In this document: positions 50,376-59,120 of the stretch, piece after piece | Layout: every line of letters starts with the position of its first letter | Position numbering within the stretch: the first letter of the stretch is position 1 | Assembly (NCBI RefSeq): GCF_014203835.1 | Contig: NZ_JACHJW010000001.1 | Coordinates: 7,080,501-7,144,500 of the forward strand | Length of the DNA stretch: 64,000 bases | Direction: 5' to 3' | From: Micromonospora polyrhachis | Lineage (GTDB): Bacteria; Actinomycetota; Actinomycetes; Mycobacteriales; Micromonosporaceae | The notes under the pieces: generated by a model | Database searches by the model: none | The model's input: the letters and a program-made list of their open reading frames with translations, nothing else | What the model was told of the DNA's origin: nothing | Translations under genes and position numbers: made by a program

Positions 50376-53300
50376 TCAGCGAAGCTGGTACGCGCGGGTC
50401 ACGGTCTGCTCGACGGTGTTGCCGTCCGCGTCGGTGGCCTGCACCCGCAGCGAGACGAATCCATTCGTGGTGGCCAGCTTCGGGTGCCGGACGATGGCCT
50501 CGAACTGCCCCGCCCGTTTCCGGTCGACGTCGGCCAACTGCCAGGTCGTGCCGTCGTCGTAGGAGACCCACAGCTTGGTGTCCCGGATCGCCGGACCGGA
50601 CAGCCCCTTCGGGTGTCGAACGTTCAGCCCGATCTCGAACCGGCGGTCGGCCTTTGCCCGGTTGTTGATGTCGACGTCGATGTCGTAGTCGACCGACAGC
50701 ATCGGCACGAGCTGTCGGGCGTCCGGACGCTGCGAGTGGAACGTCCACGCGGTGTTGACCTTGGTGGAGGTCGTCCACCACGGGTCTGCCCGTTCCACGT
50801 CGAGGGTGACCCGGTACTGGGCCCGTTCCGGTGCCGCCGGGAACGCGAACGTGGGCAGCTTCGACGTGCCGAGGCGCTCGCCGTTGCGGTAGACGGTGGC
50901 GAGCACCTTGTCACGCTGGATCGCCACGTAGGTCTGCGTGTGGTCAGTCCCGGTATCGAGCAGGCCGGCGGCCTGGACCACGACGAGATCGCCGTCCCGG
51001 AACGCCGCCTCGTCGAGCGCAGGCGGCAACGCCGTACGGGATACCGCCTTGTTCCAGGTCCGGGACAGCCGCTGTCCCGGTCTCAACACACCGATCGACT
51101 CCCCGAGTTCCGACCCGCCGAGCTGCCAGGTCGGACCGATCAGCACCCGCTGGGTGGTCCGTAGGCCGGTGGTGACGTACTCGGTCCGGGTGGCCGGCAT
51201 GGGTAGCCGGGTGTACTGGCCGAATGCGGTGTTCTGTCCCGGCACCCAGAAGAACCTCAGGTCGCCGCCCTCGGTGCCGGCCGCCGATGCGCGGTAGACC
51301 GTACGCAGGGTCGCCAACTCGTTGTTCCGCACCTGGTAACGCGGGTTGGCCGGCCACCCACCCTGCGGCGACTTGACCAGGTCGTAGGAGTACGGGCTGA
51401 CCGCCACCCCGGTGAACTCGATGGTCACCCGGTCCCGACGCAGCACGTCGAGCAGTTTCTCACCCTGTTTCCCGGAGAGGGTCATCGCCGGAACCGCGCT
51501 GGGCGTGGTGTCCCCCCAGAGGTCGGCACCCCACCGGCCGGGTGCGTTGTTGAAGATGATCACCGCTGCGGCGCCGGCCTCGATCGCCCTGGCCAACTGG
51601 TCCCGGAACGGGACGTTCGCACTGCGCCTGACCAGTGCGGTCTTGCCGCGCACGTCGAGTCCGGCATATTCCTGGGCGGTTCCGGTGCCGGCGGAGACCA
51701 CCGGCAACCGCTTGGTCCCGTCGAAGCGCAGGGAACCGACGTGTCCGCCGAAGTAGGCGAGTTCGTCCAGCGACACCTTGTTCCGGCCGACGACGCGGGC
51801 AGCCAGGTCGGGGGCGGTCAGCTTCCAACCGAAGTACGGGCGGAAGTTGTCATTCGGCTGCGCGGTCGGAATCGTGTAGACGGCGGTTTCTCCGCCCAGC
51901 CACTGCTCAAGGGCCCAGTAGTACTTCTGGTCGGTGCTGTGGGCGGTAAAGCCGACCCGGGCATGGACGGTCTGCGAGGGCTTCGGCGTCCGTACCGTCA
52001 CCGGGGCACCCTTGCGCGCGTCGAAGGTGATGGTCCGATCACCGGTGATCACCACGTTGGGCAGGGTGCCCATGGTGTACTCCCAGACCCGGTCGTACTC
52101 GGGGCTGCGGGTGACGGTGTCGGCCTGGAAGAGGTACTCGGTGTCGGCGGGCAGGGTCAACGACAACGTGCCATCCGGACTGGGATTGGTGAAGTTCGAC
52201 TCCCCACGTCCATCCATCGAGACGTACCGGACCAGGGTCGACGCGGGGTCGGCCGGAGCGCCGTCGCGTCCGACGACCTTGACCGTGACCTTGAACCGCT
52301 TCACGTCCTTGACCAGACCGATCGCCGTGGACACGACGGTGGCACCGTCAGCGGAGACACCGGACAGGTGGCCACTGTAGGTGCCGGTCGGGACATCGGC
52401 GGCGGACATGGTCACCGGCACCGTCGCGGTGCCCTTCGCCGGCACGGTCACCGAGTCGGCCCCGAGGCTGAGCAGCCCGGCCGGCAGTTCGGTCCCCGTC
52501 CCCCGGAGGGTGAGGGCGAGGGTGACCGGCTGGTCACCGGGGTTGGTGTACGTCACCTGCTTGACCACGGGTGTGGTGGCGTCCCACTGCGCGATGCCGA
52601 AACTCACCACACCGGTGCCGGAGACGGCCTGTCGGGTGGCCCGGGACACGTCCACCCGACCCGCCCCCTGGCTGAACGCCGGGGTGCTTGCGTGCGCCTT
52701 CGCCGTGCTGACCAGGTGTCCCTTGAGCCGATCGGCGGGCCAGTCCGGATACCGCTGGGCGAGGATCGCCGCCGCTCCGGCGACGTGGGGGGTGGCCATC
52801 GAGGTTCCGCTGGCCGAGGTGTAGTGCTCGTCGACGACCGTTCCCATTGCGGTTCCGGTAGCGCGCGCGGCGACGATGCCCACTCCCGGCGCGGTGATCT
52901 CGGGCTTGACGACACCATCACCGACCCGGGGGCCACGGCTGGAGAAGTCCGCGATGTCGTCCGCGTCGTCGACCGCGCCCACGGTCAGGGCCGCATCGGC
53001 CGTTCCCGGGCTGCCGAGGGTGCTGGCCCCCTGCCGGCCGTCGTTGCCGGCGGCGATGGTGAACAACGCACCGGTCTCCGCGGTCAACTCGTTGACCGCC
53101 AACGACATCGGGTCGGTGCCGTCACCCCCCGGGCCACCAAGGCTCATCGAGACGATCTTCGCACCGGAGCGGGCGGCCCACTCCATGCCTTCGATGATTC
53201 CGGACTGCGCGCCGCTGCCGCCGTCGCCGAGCACCTTGCCGACGATCAGCTGCGCTCCGGGTGCGACACCCTTGTGCCTTCCGCCGGAGGCCGCACCGGT

Positions 53301-54158
53301 GCCGGCGATGGTCGCGGCGACGTGGGTGCCGTGGCCGTGGCCGTCCTTGACCTCCTCGTTCGGGACGAAGCTACGACTGTCGACGATCTTGCCGGCCAGG
53401 TCCGGGTGGCTGGTGTCGACCCCGGTGTCCAGCACCGCCACCTTCACGCCGGTGCCGTCGTAGCCCGCGGCCCAGGCATCGGGAGCACCGATCTGGGGCA
53501 CGCTCACGTCGAGCAGCGCCTCGGCCCTGCCGTCCAGCCAGACCCGTTCGATCCCACCGGCGAGTTGGGTACGGGCCGTACCCGCCTGCGGGCTGTCGTC
53601 GTCGATGGCTTCCCAGAACACCTCCGCCTGCTTCTTGTCGGCCGCCATCGCCGCGCCGTTGATGCTGGTCAGCGAACGCAGTGCCTGGGCACCGGAGGGG
53701 GCAGCCGGTGCGGCCCTACGTGCGTCGACCGCCGCCGCCCGGTAGCGCACGATCAGCGGGATCGAACCGCTACGCGCGTCGTCGTACCCCTGCTCGATCA
53801 GGCCGGTGACGTTGAACAGTCGCCGGTCCAGCTTTCCGGAGATCACCAAGGACTGGGCCTCCCGGGGTAGGACGTAGGTGTCCCGGCCCTCGGTCGTGAT
53901 GGTGACATTTCCGTTCGAGCCCGTCCGACCGTTCACGGTCACCTGGGTCGGTTGGTTGCCGCCGCTCGTGACCGTGACGACATCACCGGTTATCAGGGTG
54001 ACCCGGCTCGTGGTCTGTCCCGACCCGGGGGCCTTGGTCACCACCCCACCTGTTGGTGGTTCCGACGGTTGCCCGTGGGCGGCCGCGCCACCGCCCGGTA
54101 CGACGAGCGCGGCGGCGACAGTGACGCCGAGCAGACTGCGTCTACGCCATCTTGGCAT
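50376..54158 (-). CDS. Large secreted subtilisin-like serine protease (S8 family)
   Basis: A 1,260-residue exported protease. The ATG at 54158 follows GGAGGGG and gives an Arg-rich signal peptide (MPRWRRRSLLGVTVAAALVV). A propeptide region precedes the S8 catalytic domain (about 200-500), with Asp in AVLDTGVDTSHPDL, His in GHGHGTHVAATIAGTG and Ser in SGTSMATPHVAGAA. The rest, about 700 residues, has beta-sandwich-like segments with a protease-associated-type insert (AGLDVRGKTALVRR, then AGAAAVIIFNN) and no clear cell-wall anchor. Its likely role is extracellular protein degradation. It is transcribed away from a TrmB/LuxR-type regulator across a 161-base shared upstream region. Confidence 0.94.
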   Translation of the reverse strand: MPRWRRRSLLGVTVAAALVVPGGGAAAHGQPSEPPTGGVVTKAPGSGQTTSRVTLITGDVVTVTSGGNQPTQVTVNGRTGSNGNVTITTEGRDTYVLPREAQSLVISGKLDRRLFNVTGLIEQGYDDARSGSIPLIVRYRAAAVDARRAAPAAPSGAQALRSLTSINGAAMAADKKQAEVFWEAIDDDSPQAGTARTQLAGGIERVWLDGRAEALLDVSVPQIGAPDAWAAGYDGTGVKVAVLDTGVDTSHPDLAGKIVDSRSFVPNEEVKDGHGHGTHVAATIAGTGAASGGRHKGVAPGAQLIVGKVLGDGGSGAQSGIIEGMEWAARSGAKIVSMSLGGPGGDGTDPMSLAVNELTAETGALFTIAAGNDGRQGASTLGSPGTADAALTVGAVDDADDIADFSSRGPRVGDGVVKPEITAPGVGIVAARATGTAMGTVVDEHYTSASGTSMATPHVAGAAAILAQRYPDWPADRLKGHLVSTAKAHASTPAFSQGAGRVDVSRATRQAVSGTGVVSFGIAQWDATTPVVKQVTYTNPGDQPVTLALTLRGTGTELPAGLLSLGADSVTVPAKGTATVPVTMSAADVPTGTYSGHLSGVSADGATVVSTAIGLVKDVKRFKVTVKVVGRDGAPADPASTLVRYVSMDGRGESNFTNPSPDGTLSLTLPADTEYLFQADTVTRSPEYDRVWEYTMGTLPNVVITGDRTITFDARKGAPVTVRTPKPSQTVHARVGFTAHSTDQKYYWALEQWLGGETAVYTIPTAQPNDNFRPYFGWKLTAPDLAARVVGRNKVSLDELAYFGGHVGSLRFDGTKRLPVVSAGTGTAQEYAGLDVRGKTALVRRSANVPFRDQLARAIEAGAAAVIIFNNAPGRWGADLWGDTTPSAVPAMTLSGKQGEKLLDVLRRDRVTIEFTGVAVSPYSYDLVKSPQGGWPANPRYQVRNNELATLRTVYRASAAGTEGGDLRFFWVPGQNTAFGQYTRLPMPATRTEYVTTGLRTTQRVLIGPTWQLGGSELGESIGVLRPGQRLSRTWNKAVSRTALPPALDEAAFRDGDLVVVQAAGLLDTGTDHTQTYVAIQRDKVLATVYRNGERLGTSKLPTFAFPAAPERAQYRVTLDVERADPWWTTSTKVNTAWTFHSQRPDARQLVPMLSVDYDIDVDINNRAKADRRFEIGLNVRHPKGLSGPAIRDTKLWVSYDDGTTWQLADVDRKRAGQFEAIVRHPKLATTNGFVSLRVQATDADGNTVEQTVTRAYQLR

Positions 54159-54319
54159 CTCAGTGACTCCCCTCCATAGACGCTGATGGGCGTCCAATGA
54201 TCGAGAAGCTTCGCCAAGGTCCGACCGGCGGCGCTACGGTTTCTCCTGGCGAAGATCAGACATGTCAGGTCTCCGCCAACGTGGACGGGTCGGGGCAGAC
54301 CAGCGGGCGGGGAGGGCTA

Positions 54320-55276
54320 GTGCTGCGTGGGTTCGGCATCGACGAGCTCGATGAGGCGGTGTACGTCGAGATCCTCCGGCGCCGTCAGGCGACCGCCGCC
54401 GAGCTGGTGGACGTGCTCGGCATCGATCCGGCGATCGTCGGCGACTGCCTGGCCAAGCTCGCCACACACGGCCTGGTGACCGGACACGCGGACGGACTAC
54501 ACACAGCGGTGGCGCCGGACGTCGGCCTCGGCACGCTCATCGTCCAACGGCAGGCCGAACTACAGCAGGTCCAGAGCAGACTCACCGAGTTGGTCGCGGT
54601 GTACCGCACCGGTTCGTCGTGGCTGTCCGGCCAGGTCGAGGCGATCACCACACCCGAGCAACTCGCCAGTTGGCTCGACTCCATGGAACGCGGTGCCCAG
54701 CGTGAGGCCCTGGCGTTCTTCCGGCCGCCGTACATCCTGAACCCCGACCTCGAAACGATCACCCGATTCGCACCGACCTACCGCTACGTGTACGAGCGCA
54801 GCGCCTTCGACGATCCTCGGGCACCCGAGGAGATCAGCGGCTACCTGAAGAACGGCTACGAGATCCGGATCGCGGACTCCCTACCGAGCAAGCTGATCAT
54901 CATCGACCGGCAGGCGGTCGTCCTCCCGATGCGATCCGACCAGGTCAGCATGCATCCGGGTTTCCTCCTGGTCCGAGGTGAGTCGTTGGTACGTTCCCTG
55001 GTCGACCTCTTCGAACGGGTGTGGGCGACGGCGACACCGCTACGGGTAACCGCCGCCGGTGACCTGGCCAACGACGTACCGGCCATGGACGAGGTCGACG
55101 TCCACCTGCTCACGCTCCTGCTGTCCGGTCTACCGGACAAGACCGTCGCCAGCCGGCTCGGCACCAGCGAACGTACGGTGCAGCGTCGCCTCCGTCGTCT
55201 GATGGCCCTGACCGGAGCCAGCAGTCGGATGCAGCTCGGCTGGTACGCCGCCCGCTCCGGGCTCATCCCGCTCTGA
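54320..55276 (+). CDS. TrmB-like regulator with C-terminal LuxR/HTH domain
   Basis: A 318-residue regulator. I chose GTG 54320, which follows GGAGGG; the longer frame to 54197 adds a Gly/Ser-rich stretch without homology. An N-terminal winged-helix domain (VYVEILRRRQATAAELVDVLGI, TrmB-type) is followed by a ligand-binding/PLD-like middle region with FFRPPYILN and LPSKLIIIDRQAVVLPM. A C-terminal LuxR-type helix-turn-helix follows (LLTLLLSGLPDKTVASRLGTSERTVQRRLRRLM). This arrangement recurs in actinobacterial regulators beside secreted hydrolases. It is divergent from the subtilisin gene and may control it; this is inference from position only. Confidence 0.82.
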   Translation: MLRGFGIDELDEAVYVEILRRRQATAAELVDVLGIDPAIVGDCLAKLATHGLVTGHADGLHTAVAPDVGLGTLIVQRQAELQQVQSRLTELVAVYRTGSSWLSGQVEAITTPEQLASWLDSMERGAQREALAFFRPPYILNPDLETITRFAPTYRYVYERSAFDDPRAPEEISGYLKNGYEIRIADSLPSKLIIIDRQAVVLPMRSDQVSMHPGFLLVRGESLVRSLVDLFERVWATATPLRVTAAGDLANDVPAMDEVDVHLLTLLLSGLPDKTVASRLGTSERTVQRRLRRLMALTGASSRMQLGWYAARSGLIPL

Positions 55277-55360
55277 CCGCTGTTTCGGTCCGGGCCAGGC
55301 GGGTAGTCGGGGGGCGACCAGGCGGGTAGACGGGGGTGCCGCGCCTCGACGGAGGTGCCC

Positions 55361-55427
55361 GGAGGTCAGCACGTCCCCGGAGGTCAGCACGTCCCCGGAG
55401 GTCAGCACGTCCCTGGAGGTCAGCAAC
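55361..55427 (+). repeat. 18-bp tandem repeat, each unit containing a GGAGGT ribosome-site core
   Basis: Three 18-base units GGAGGTCAGCACGTCCCC (55361-55378, 55379-55396, and 55397-55414 with one change) and a partial fourth whose GGAGGT is the ribosome site of the gene starting at 55428. A second, shorter duplication of GGCGGGTAG lies just upstream, near 55300-55330. Confidence 0.93.
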
Positions 55428-55868
55428 ATGACGAAGGCGGTCCCGATCGTGCGGGGGGCGATGCGGGGCGCGATCGCCGCCATGGCCATGTCCGGCCTGC
55501 GTCAGCTCACCACCTCCCTCGGCCTCGTCGAGCGGATCCCACCGGAGTCGGTCCTCCTGCACACCGCCCCCGGTCTCCTGCGTCGGATCCCGGTCAAGCG
55601 TCGCAGCGCGCTGGTCGAGGTGGTCCACTGGTCCTACGGGCTGGCCGGCGGTGTGTTCTTCGGCGTACTCCCCCGCCGGCTGCGTCGCTGGCGGTGGGCG
55701 GGACCGGCGTACGGGTTCCTGTTCTGGGCCGGGTACGGGGCGGCCATCGCCCCACTGCTCGGTATCAGTATCCGCCGCGGCGGACTGAGCGAGCAGTTGG
55801 CCCTGCTGGCCGATCATCTGCTCTACGGCAGTGTGGTCGGCGCCGCACCCTGGCTGCACCAGGACTGA
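55428..55868 (+). CDS. Small membrane protein of unknown function
   Basis: A 146-residue protein. The ATG follows the last GGAGGT of the 18-bp repeat array by a normal distance. Hydrophobic segments are visible near 10-25 (MRGAIAAMAMSGL), 65-80 (HWSYGLAGGVFFGVL), 92-112 (GPAYGFLFWAGYGAAIAPLLGI) and near the end (LLADHLLYGSVVGAAPW), suggesting three or four membrane passes. Arg-rich loops (RRLRRWRW) lie between them. I do not recognise a named family with certainty. The repeated ribosome-site-like units upstream could influence its expression. Confidence 0.75.
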   Translation: MTKAVPIVRGAMRGAIAAMAMSGLRQLTTSLGLVERIPPESVLLHTAPGLLRRIPVKRRSALVEVVHWSYGLAGGVFFGVLPRRLRRWRWAGPAYGFLFWAGYGAAIAPLLGISIRRGGLSEQLALLADHLLYGSVVGAAPWLHQD

Positions 55869-56008
55869 CCATCGGACTGGCGGGACATCCGATTCCGGCA
55901 ACAGTGATCGATATCCGTTCGTCATAGGCTCGCTGCCGAGGGGTGGAGACGATGGGCGGGTGAGCCAGTGACACGGCAGCGTACGAGGCGTCGCATGGCG
56001 AGTACGAC

Positions 56009-56989
56009 ATGAGGTCGCCGCTCTCCGAGCCGCCGCCTTCATCCACCCGGACGAACCGCTGTGAAACGGTGTCGGCCGGTCGGGGCACGTGGGGAGATGG
56101 CCCACTGCCGGTGCATCGGTTGGCGGTGCCCGCCCCGGAGGCACTACCGTTCGCGATCGGTACATTCGAGACGATCGGCCCGCTGTCGCGGGCCAGCTTT
56201 CCGCACCGGCACACCTTCTACGAGGTGGTGCTGGTGACCGGCGGCACGGGCACCCACGTCATCGACTTCGTCGAGCAGCCGCTGCGACCGCCGCACCTGT
56301 ACGTCATCGCCCCCGGTCAGGTGCACTTCTGGGACCGGGTCTCCGGCCTGTGTGGACGGGTGACGCTCTTCACCGACGAGTTCCTGCTCGCCCATCCGGG
56401 CGATCGGGCCGTACTTCACGCCCTCAGCGAAGTGCCGTGGCTGGAGTTGACCGCAGGTGAGGCAGCCGACTTCGCAGCGCTGATGGCCCAGATGGAGCGC
56501 GAGTACCGCCGTCGGGACGAGGGGTTCACCTCCGTCCTACAGGCATACCTGCACGTGCTGGTCGTGCGGGCCCGACGCTCACCGGGCATCGCACCGCCGG
56601 CACGGGGTACGGATCGGGCCACAGGGGTTGTCCAACGGTTCAGCCAGCTACTGAGCGATCCGAAACCCGGACAGCGGTCCGTGGCCGCCTACGCCGGCCG
56701 GATCGGCGTATCGGTCAGCTACCTCAACGACGTGGTCAAGGAGGTCACCGGGCGGACCCCGGGCAAGCTCATCCGCGAGGTCCAGGTCCTGGAGGCCAAA
56801 CGCCTACTGGCGCGAACCGGAATGACGGTGGGGCAGGTAGCCCGCGAACTGAACTTCGACCCGGCGTACTTCTGCCGGTTCTTCCGCCGGGAAACCGGAG
56901 TCAGTCCCGGAACGTTCCGGCGCGGTGTCGGTGGAAATCACCACATCCACCCACAGAAATCCATCGACGTTTCCGAATTTGAAACATAG
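56009..56989 (+). CDS. AraC-family transcriptional regulator
   Basis: A 326-residue regulator with an N-terminal cupin ligand-binding domain (HRHTFYEVVLVTGGTGTHVIDF near 66-87, then PPHLYVIAPGQVHFW) and a C-terminal AraC double helix-turn-helix (about 215-310, with VAAYAGRIGVSVSYLNDVVKEVTG and AYFCRFFRRETGVSPGTFR). An in-frame GTG at 56069 is an alternative start, since the first 20 residues are unconserved-looking. It lies 148 bases before the secreted dioxygenase-like gene in the same direction and may control it, but the ligand is unknown. Confidence 0.88.
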   Translation: MRSPLSEPPPSSTRTNRCETVSAGRGTWGDGPLPVHRLAVPAPEALPFAIGTFETIGPLSRASFPHRHTFYEVVLVTGGTGTHVIDFVEQPLRPPHLYVIAPGQVHFWDRVSGLCGRVTLFTDEFLLAHPGDRAVLHALSEVPWLELTAGEAADFAALMAQMEREYRRRDEGFTSVLQAYLHVLVVRARRSPGIAPPARGTDRATGVVQRFSQLLSDPKPGQRSVAAYAGRIGVSVSYLNDVVKEVTGRTPGKLIREVQVLEAKRLLARTGMTVGQVARELNFDPAYFCRFFRRETGVSPGTFRRGVGGNHHIHPQKSIDVSEFET

Positions 56990-57137
56990 CGTCGACACAC
57001 ACCCGTCGAGCGGCCCCCGCAACGGCGGCCGGCAACCCGGTCCTCGCGGTCGAGAACCGTGGCGGCCGGTCCCCTGCCGGCCGCCAACGAGTCCCGGGCG
57101 TCCCCCGCCCGCACCCCTGACGTCTAGGAGAACGAGC

Positions 57138-57989
57138 ATGACTGGCGAACAGAGCGAACACCCGCCCATCGGTGATACCGCCGGCTCCCCGCCCACTGGC
57201 GGGATCACCCGGAAGAAGCTGCTGAAGGCGGCCGTGGTCGCCGCACCAGCACCGTTCCTCGTCGGTGCCCTGCCCGCCCTGGCGGGGAATCGGACTCCGT
57301 CGGGTCAGTCCCTGGACCCGACACCGTACTGCGACGACGGGGACGATCCGACGCCACCGCAGATGGAAGGCCCCTACTTCAAGCCGAACTCACCACAGCG
57401 CACGTCGATGCTGGACGGCACCGGCACCCGGCTGGTCCTCACCGGTACCGTCTACGGCCTCGCCTGCCAGCCCATCGCCAACGCACTGCTCGACTTCTGG
57501 CAGGCCGACGCCAACGGCGCGTACGACAACACCGGCTTCCGCTTCCGGGGACACCAGTACACCAACTCGCAGGGCGCGTTCAGCCTCACCACCATCGTTC
57601 CGGGCCTCTACCCGGGCCGTACCCGGCACATCCACGTCAAGGTGCAGGCACCAGGGCGGCCCATCCTCACCACCCAGCTCTACTTCCCGGGCGAGCCGCG
57701 CAACGCCACCGACTCGCTGTACAACCCGGCGCTGTTGATGTCGATCCAGAACGTCGGCACGGAGCGGCGGGCGACCTTCGACTTCGTGCTCAACGTCAAC
57801 CAGACCCCGGGCCCCACGCCGACCTCGACCGGCACCCCGCCACCCAGCGGCACCTGGCGGGCCGGCGTGTCGTACCCGGTCGGCACCCAGGTCAGCTACA
57901 ACAGCCTGAACTACCGCTGCCAGATCGCCCACACCTCGATGGTCGGCTGGGAACCGCCGAACGCGCCAGCGCTCTGGCAGCGCATCTGA
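57138..57989 (+). CDS. Secreted intradiol-dioxygenase-like protein with carbohydrate-binding tail
   Basis: A 283-residue protein. The ATG follows AGGAG. A signal-like segment (TRKKLLKAAVVAAPAPFLVGALPALAG) lies near 24-50, so it is probably exported. The core (about 75-225) has the marks of intradiol ring-cleavage dioxygenases: EGPYFKPNSP, DFWQADANGAYDN, and a PGLYPGRTRHIHVKV block that supplies Tyr and two His ligands for Fe(III). A Pro/Thr linker (GPTPTSTGTPPPSG) leads to a C-terminal CBM5/12-like chitin-binding module (WRAGVSYPVGTQVSYNSLNYRC to ALWQRI). The combination suggests oxidative attack on aromatic material while bound to a polysaccharide. It is monocistronic by appearance, with a hairpin at 58011-58051. 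Confidence 0.87.
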   Translation: MTGEQSEHPPIGDTAGSPPTGGITRKKLLKAAVVAAPAPFLVGALPALAGNRTPSGQSLDPTPYCDDGDDPTPPQMEGPYFKPNSPQRTSMLDGTGTRLVLTGTVYGLACQPIANALLDFWQADANGAYDNTGFRFRGHQYTNSQGAFSLTTIVPGLYPGRTRHIHVKVQAPGRPILTTQLYFPGEPRNATDSLYNPALLMSIQNVGTERRATFDFVLNVNQTPGPTPTSTGTPPPSGTWRAGVSYPVGTQVSYNSLNYRCQIAHTSMVGWEPPNAPALWQRI

Positions 57990-58010
57990 GCTGATCCGAG
58001 CCGATGACAG

Positions 58011-58051
58011 GCCCCGGGCGGCCCCATCGTCAGGTGCGGGTAGCCCGGGGC
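58011..58051 (+). terminator. Hairpin downstream of the intradiol-dioxygenase-like gene
   Basis: GCCCCGGGC (58011-58019) pairs with GCCCGGGGC (58043-58051) around a 23-base loop, 22 bases past the stop codon. The stem is perfect but the loop is long, so confidence is moderate. Confidence 0.5.
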
Positions 58052-58056
58052 GGTCC

Positions 58057-58206
58057 GACGCGGCACGGAAACCGACGCGGGGCGGCACGGAAACCGACGC
58101 GGGGCGGCACGGAAACCGGCACGACGCGGCACGGAAACCGGCACGACGCGGCGTGGAAACCGGCACGACGCGGCGTGGAAACCGGCACGACGCGGCGTGG
58201 AAGCCG
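58057..58206. repeat. 22-bp tandem repeat upstream of the short-chain dehydrogenase
   Basis: The core GGAAACCG recurs at exactly 22-base steps (58067, 58089, 58111, 58133, 58155, 58177, and a variant at 58199). Units drift from ...GACGCGGGGCGGCAC to ...GCACGACGCGGCGT along the array. It fills most of the gap between two rightward genes and ends 34 bases before the next start codon. Confidence 0.93.
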
Positions 58207-58239
58207 CCGCAGCCGGACCGGGTGGGCCAGACTGACGGC

Positions 58240-59001
58240 ATGGCAGCTTCGCGGCTCGACGGGGCGGTCGCGCTGGTCACCGGCGGCTCGTCGGGCATCG
58301 GTGCGGCGACGGCCCGACGCCTGGCCCGACACGGGGCCACCGTCTTCCTGTCCGGTCGGGACGCCGACCGGCTGGCGGCGCTCGCCGCCGAACTGGGCGG
58401 CACGGCGGTACCCGGCGACCTCACCGAGGCGGGAGCGGCCGAGGAGTTGACGCAACGGGTGCTGACGACGGCCGGCCGGATCGACGTGCTGGTCAACAAT
58501 GCCGGCCTGGGTTGGGCCGGACCGCTCGACGAGATCACCGGTCCGGAGATCTCCCAGTTGACGACGGTCAACCTACTCTCGCCGATGCTGCTCACCCGGG
58601 CCGTCCTGCCGGGCATGTTACAGCGCGGGCGGGGCCACCTCGGCTTCGTCAGCTCCATCGCCGGCCGGCTCGGGGTCCGCGACGAGGCGGTGTACGCGGC
58701 CACCAAGGCCGGTCTGGACGTCTTCGCCGGGAGCCTACGGCAGGAGACGGCGGGCACGGGTGTGACGGTCACCGTGCTGGTGCCGGGCGTGGTGGACACC
58801 CAGTTCTTCACCCGCCGCAACCGGCCGTACCAGCGGAGCAGGCCCGGGCCGGTGACCGCGGACCGGGCGGCTGCCGCGCTGGTCGCCGCGATGCTGGGCG
58901 GCCGGGACGAGGTGTACGTGCCGCGCTGGTTACGCCTGCCGGTGGCGGTCCGGGGCACTCTGCCCGGCACCTACCGGCGGCTCGCCGGCCGGCTGGGTTG
59001 A
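58240..59001 (+). CDS. Short-chain dehydrogenase/reductase
   Basis: A 253-residue classical SDR. It has the cofactor motif TGGSSGIGAATA near 13-24, NNAG near 88, a Ser in VSSIAG near 140, the catalytic YAATK near 154, and a substrate region after PGVVDTQF. The acidic/Arg context after the Gly-rich stretch (SGRDADRL) suits NADP(H). The ATG at 58240 lies just after the 22-bp repeat array and has no strong ribosome site. The substrate is unknown. It converges on the hopanoid operon and could in principle act on lipids, but there is no direct evidence. Confidence 0.9.
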   Translation: MAASRLDGAVALVTGGSSGIGAATARRLARHGATVFLSGRDADRLAALAAELGGTAVPGDLTEAGAAEELTQRVLTTAGRIDVLVNNAGLGWAGPLDEITGPEISQLTTVNLLSPMLLTRAVLPGMLQRGRGHLGFVSSIAGRLGVRDEAVYAATKAGLDVFAGSLRQETAGTGVTVTVLVPGVVDTQFFTRRNRPYQRSRPGPVTADRAAAALVAAMLGGRDEVYVPRWLRLPVAVRGTLPGTYRRLAGRLG

Positions 59002-59071
59002 ACCTCCTCCAGTCGACACTGGCCGCCTGGGTCGCGTCTCGACCTGCGAGGTCCACGCGTTGGCGCGGGTC

Positions 59072-59120
59072 GACCGGGTCAGTTGCGCAGCACACGGGCC
59101 GACCGGGTCAGTTGCGCAGC
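59072..59120. repeat. 20-bp direct repeat at the end of the hpnH gene
   Basis: GACCGGGTCAGTTGCGCAGC occurs at 59072-59091 and again at 59101-59120. The right copy contains the last codons and stop of the HpnH gene. A small local duplication. Confidence 0.85.

Noticed and set aside
55361-55427. CRISPR-like or operator array
   Set aside because: No spacers. The units are perfect ribosome-site duplications running into a start codon, so they are described as a repeat with possible translational effect.
58057-58206. CRISPR array
   Set aside because: Units are directly adjacent with no unique spacers and no cas genes are nearby. It is a simple tandem repeat.
57390-58970. A long antisense reading frame across the dioxygenase, the 22-bp repeat and the SDR gene
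   Set aside because: It lies opposite two well-supported genes, its repetitive middle is just the 22-bp array translated, and it has no family features.
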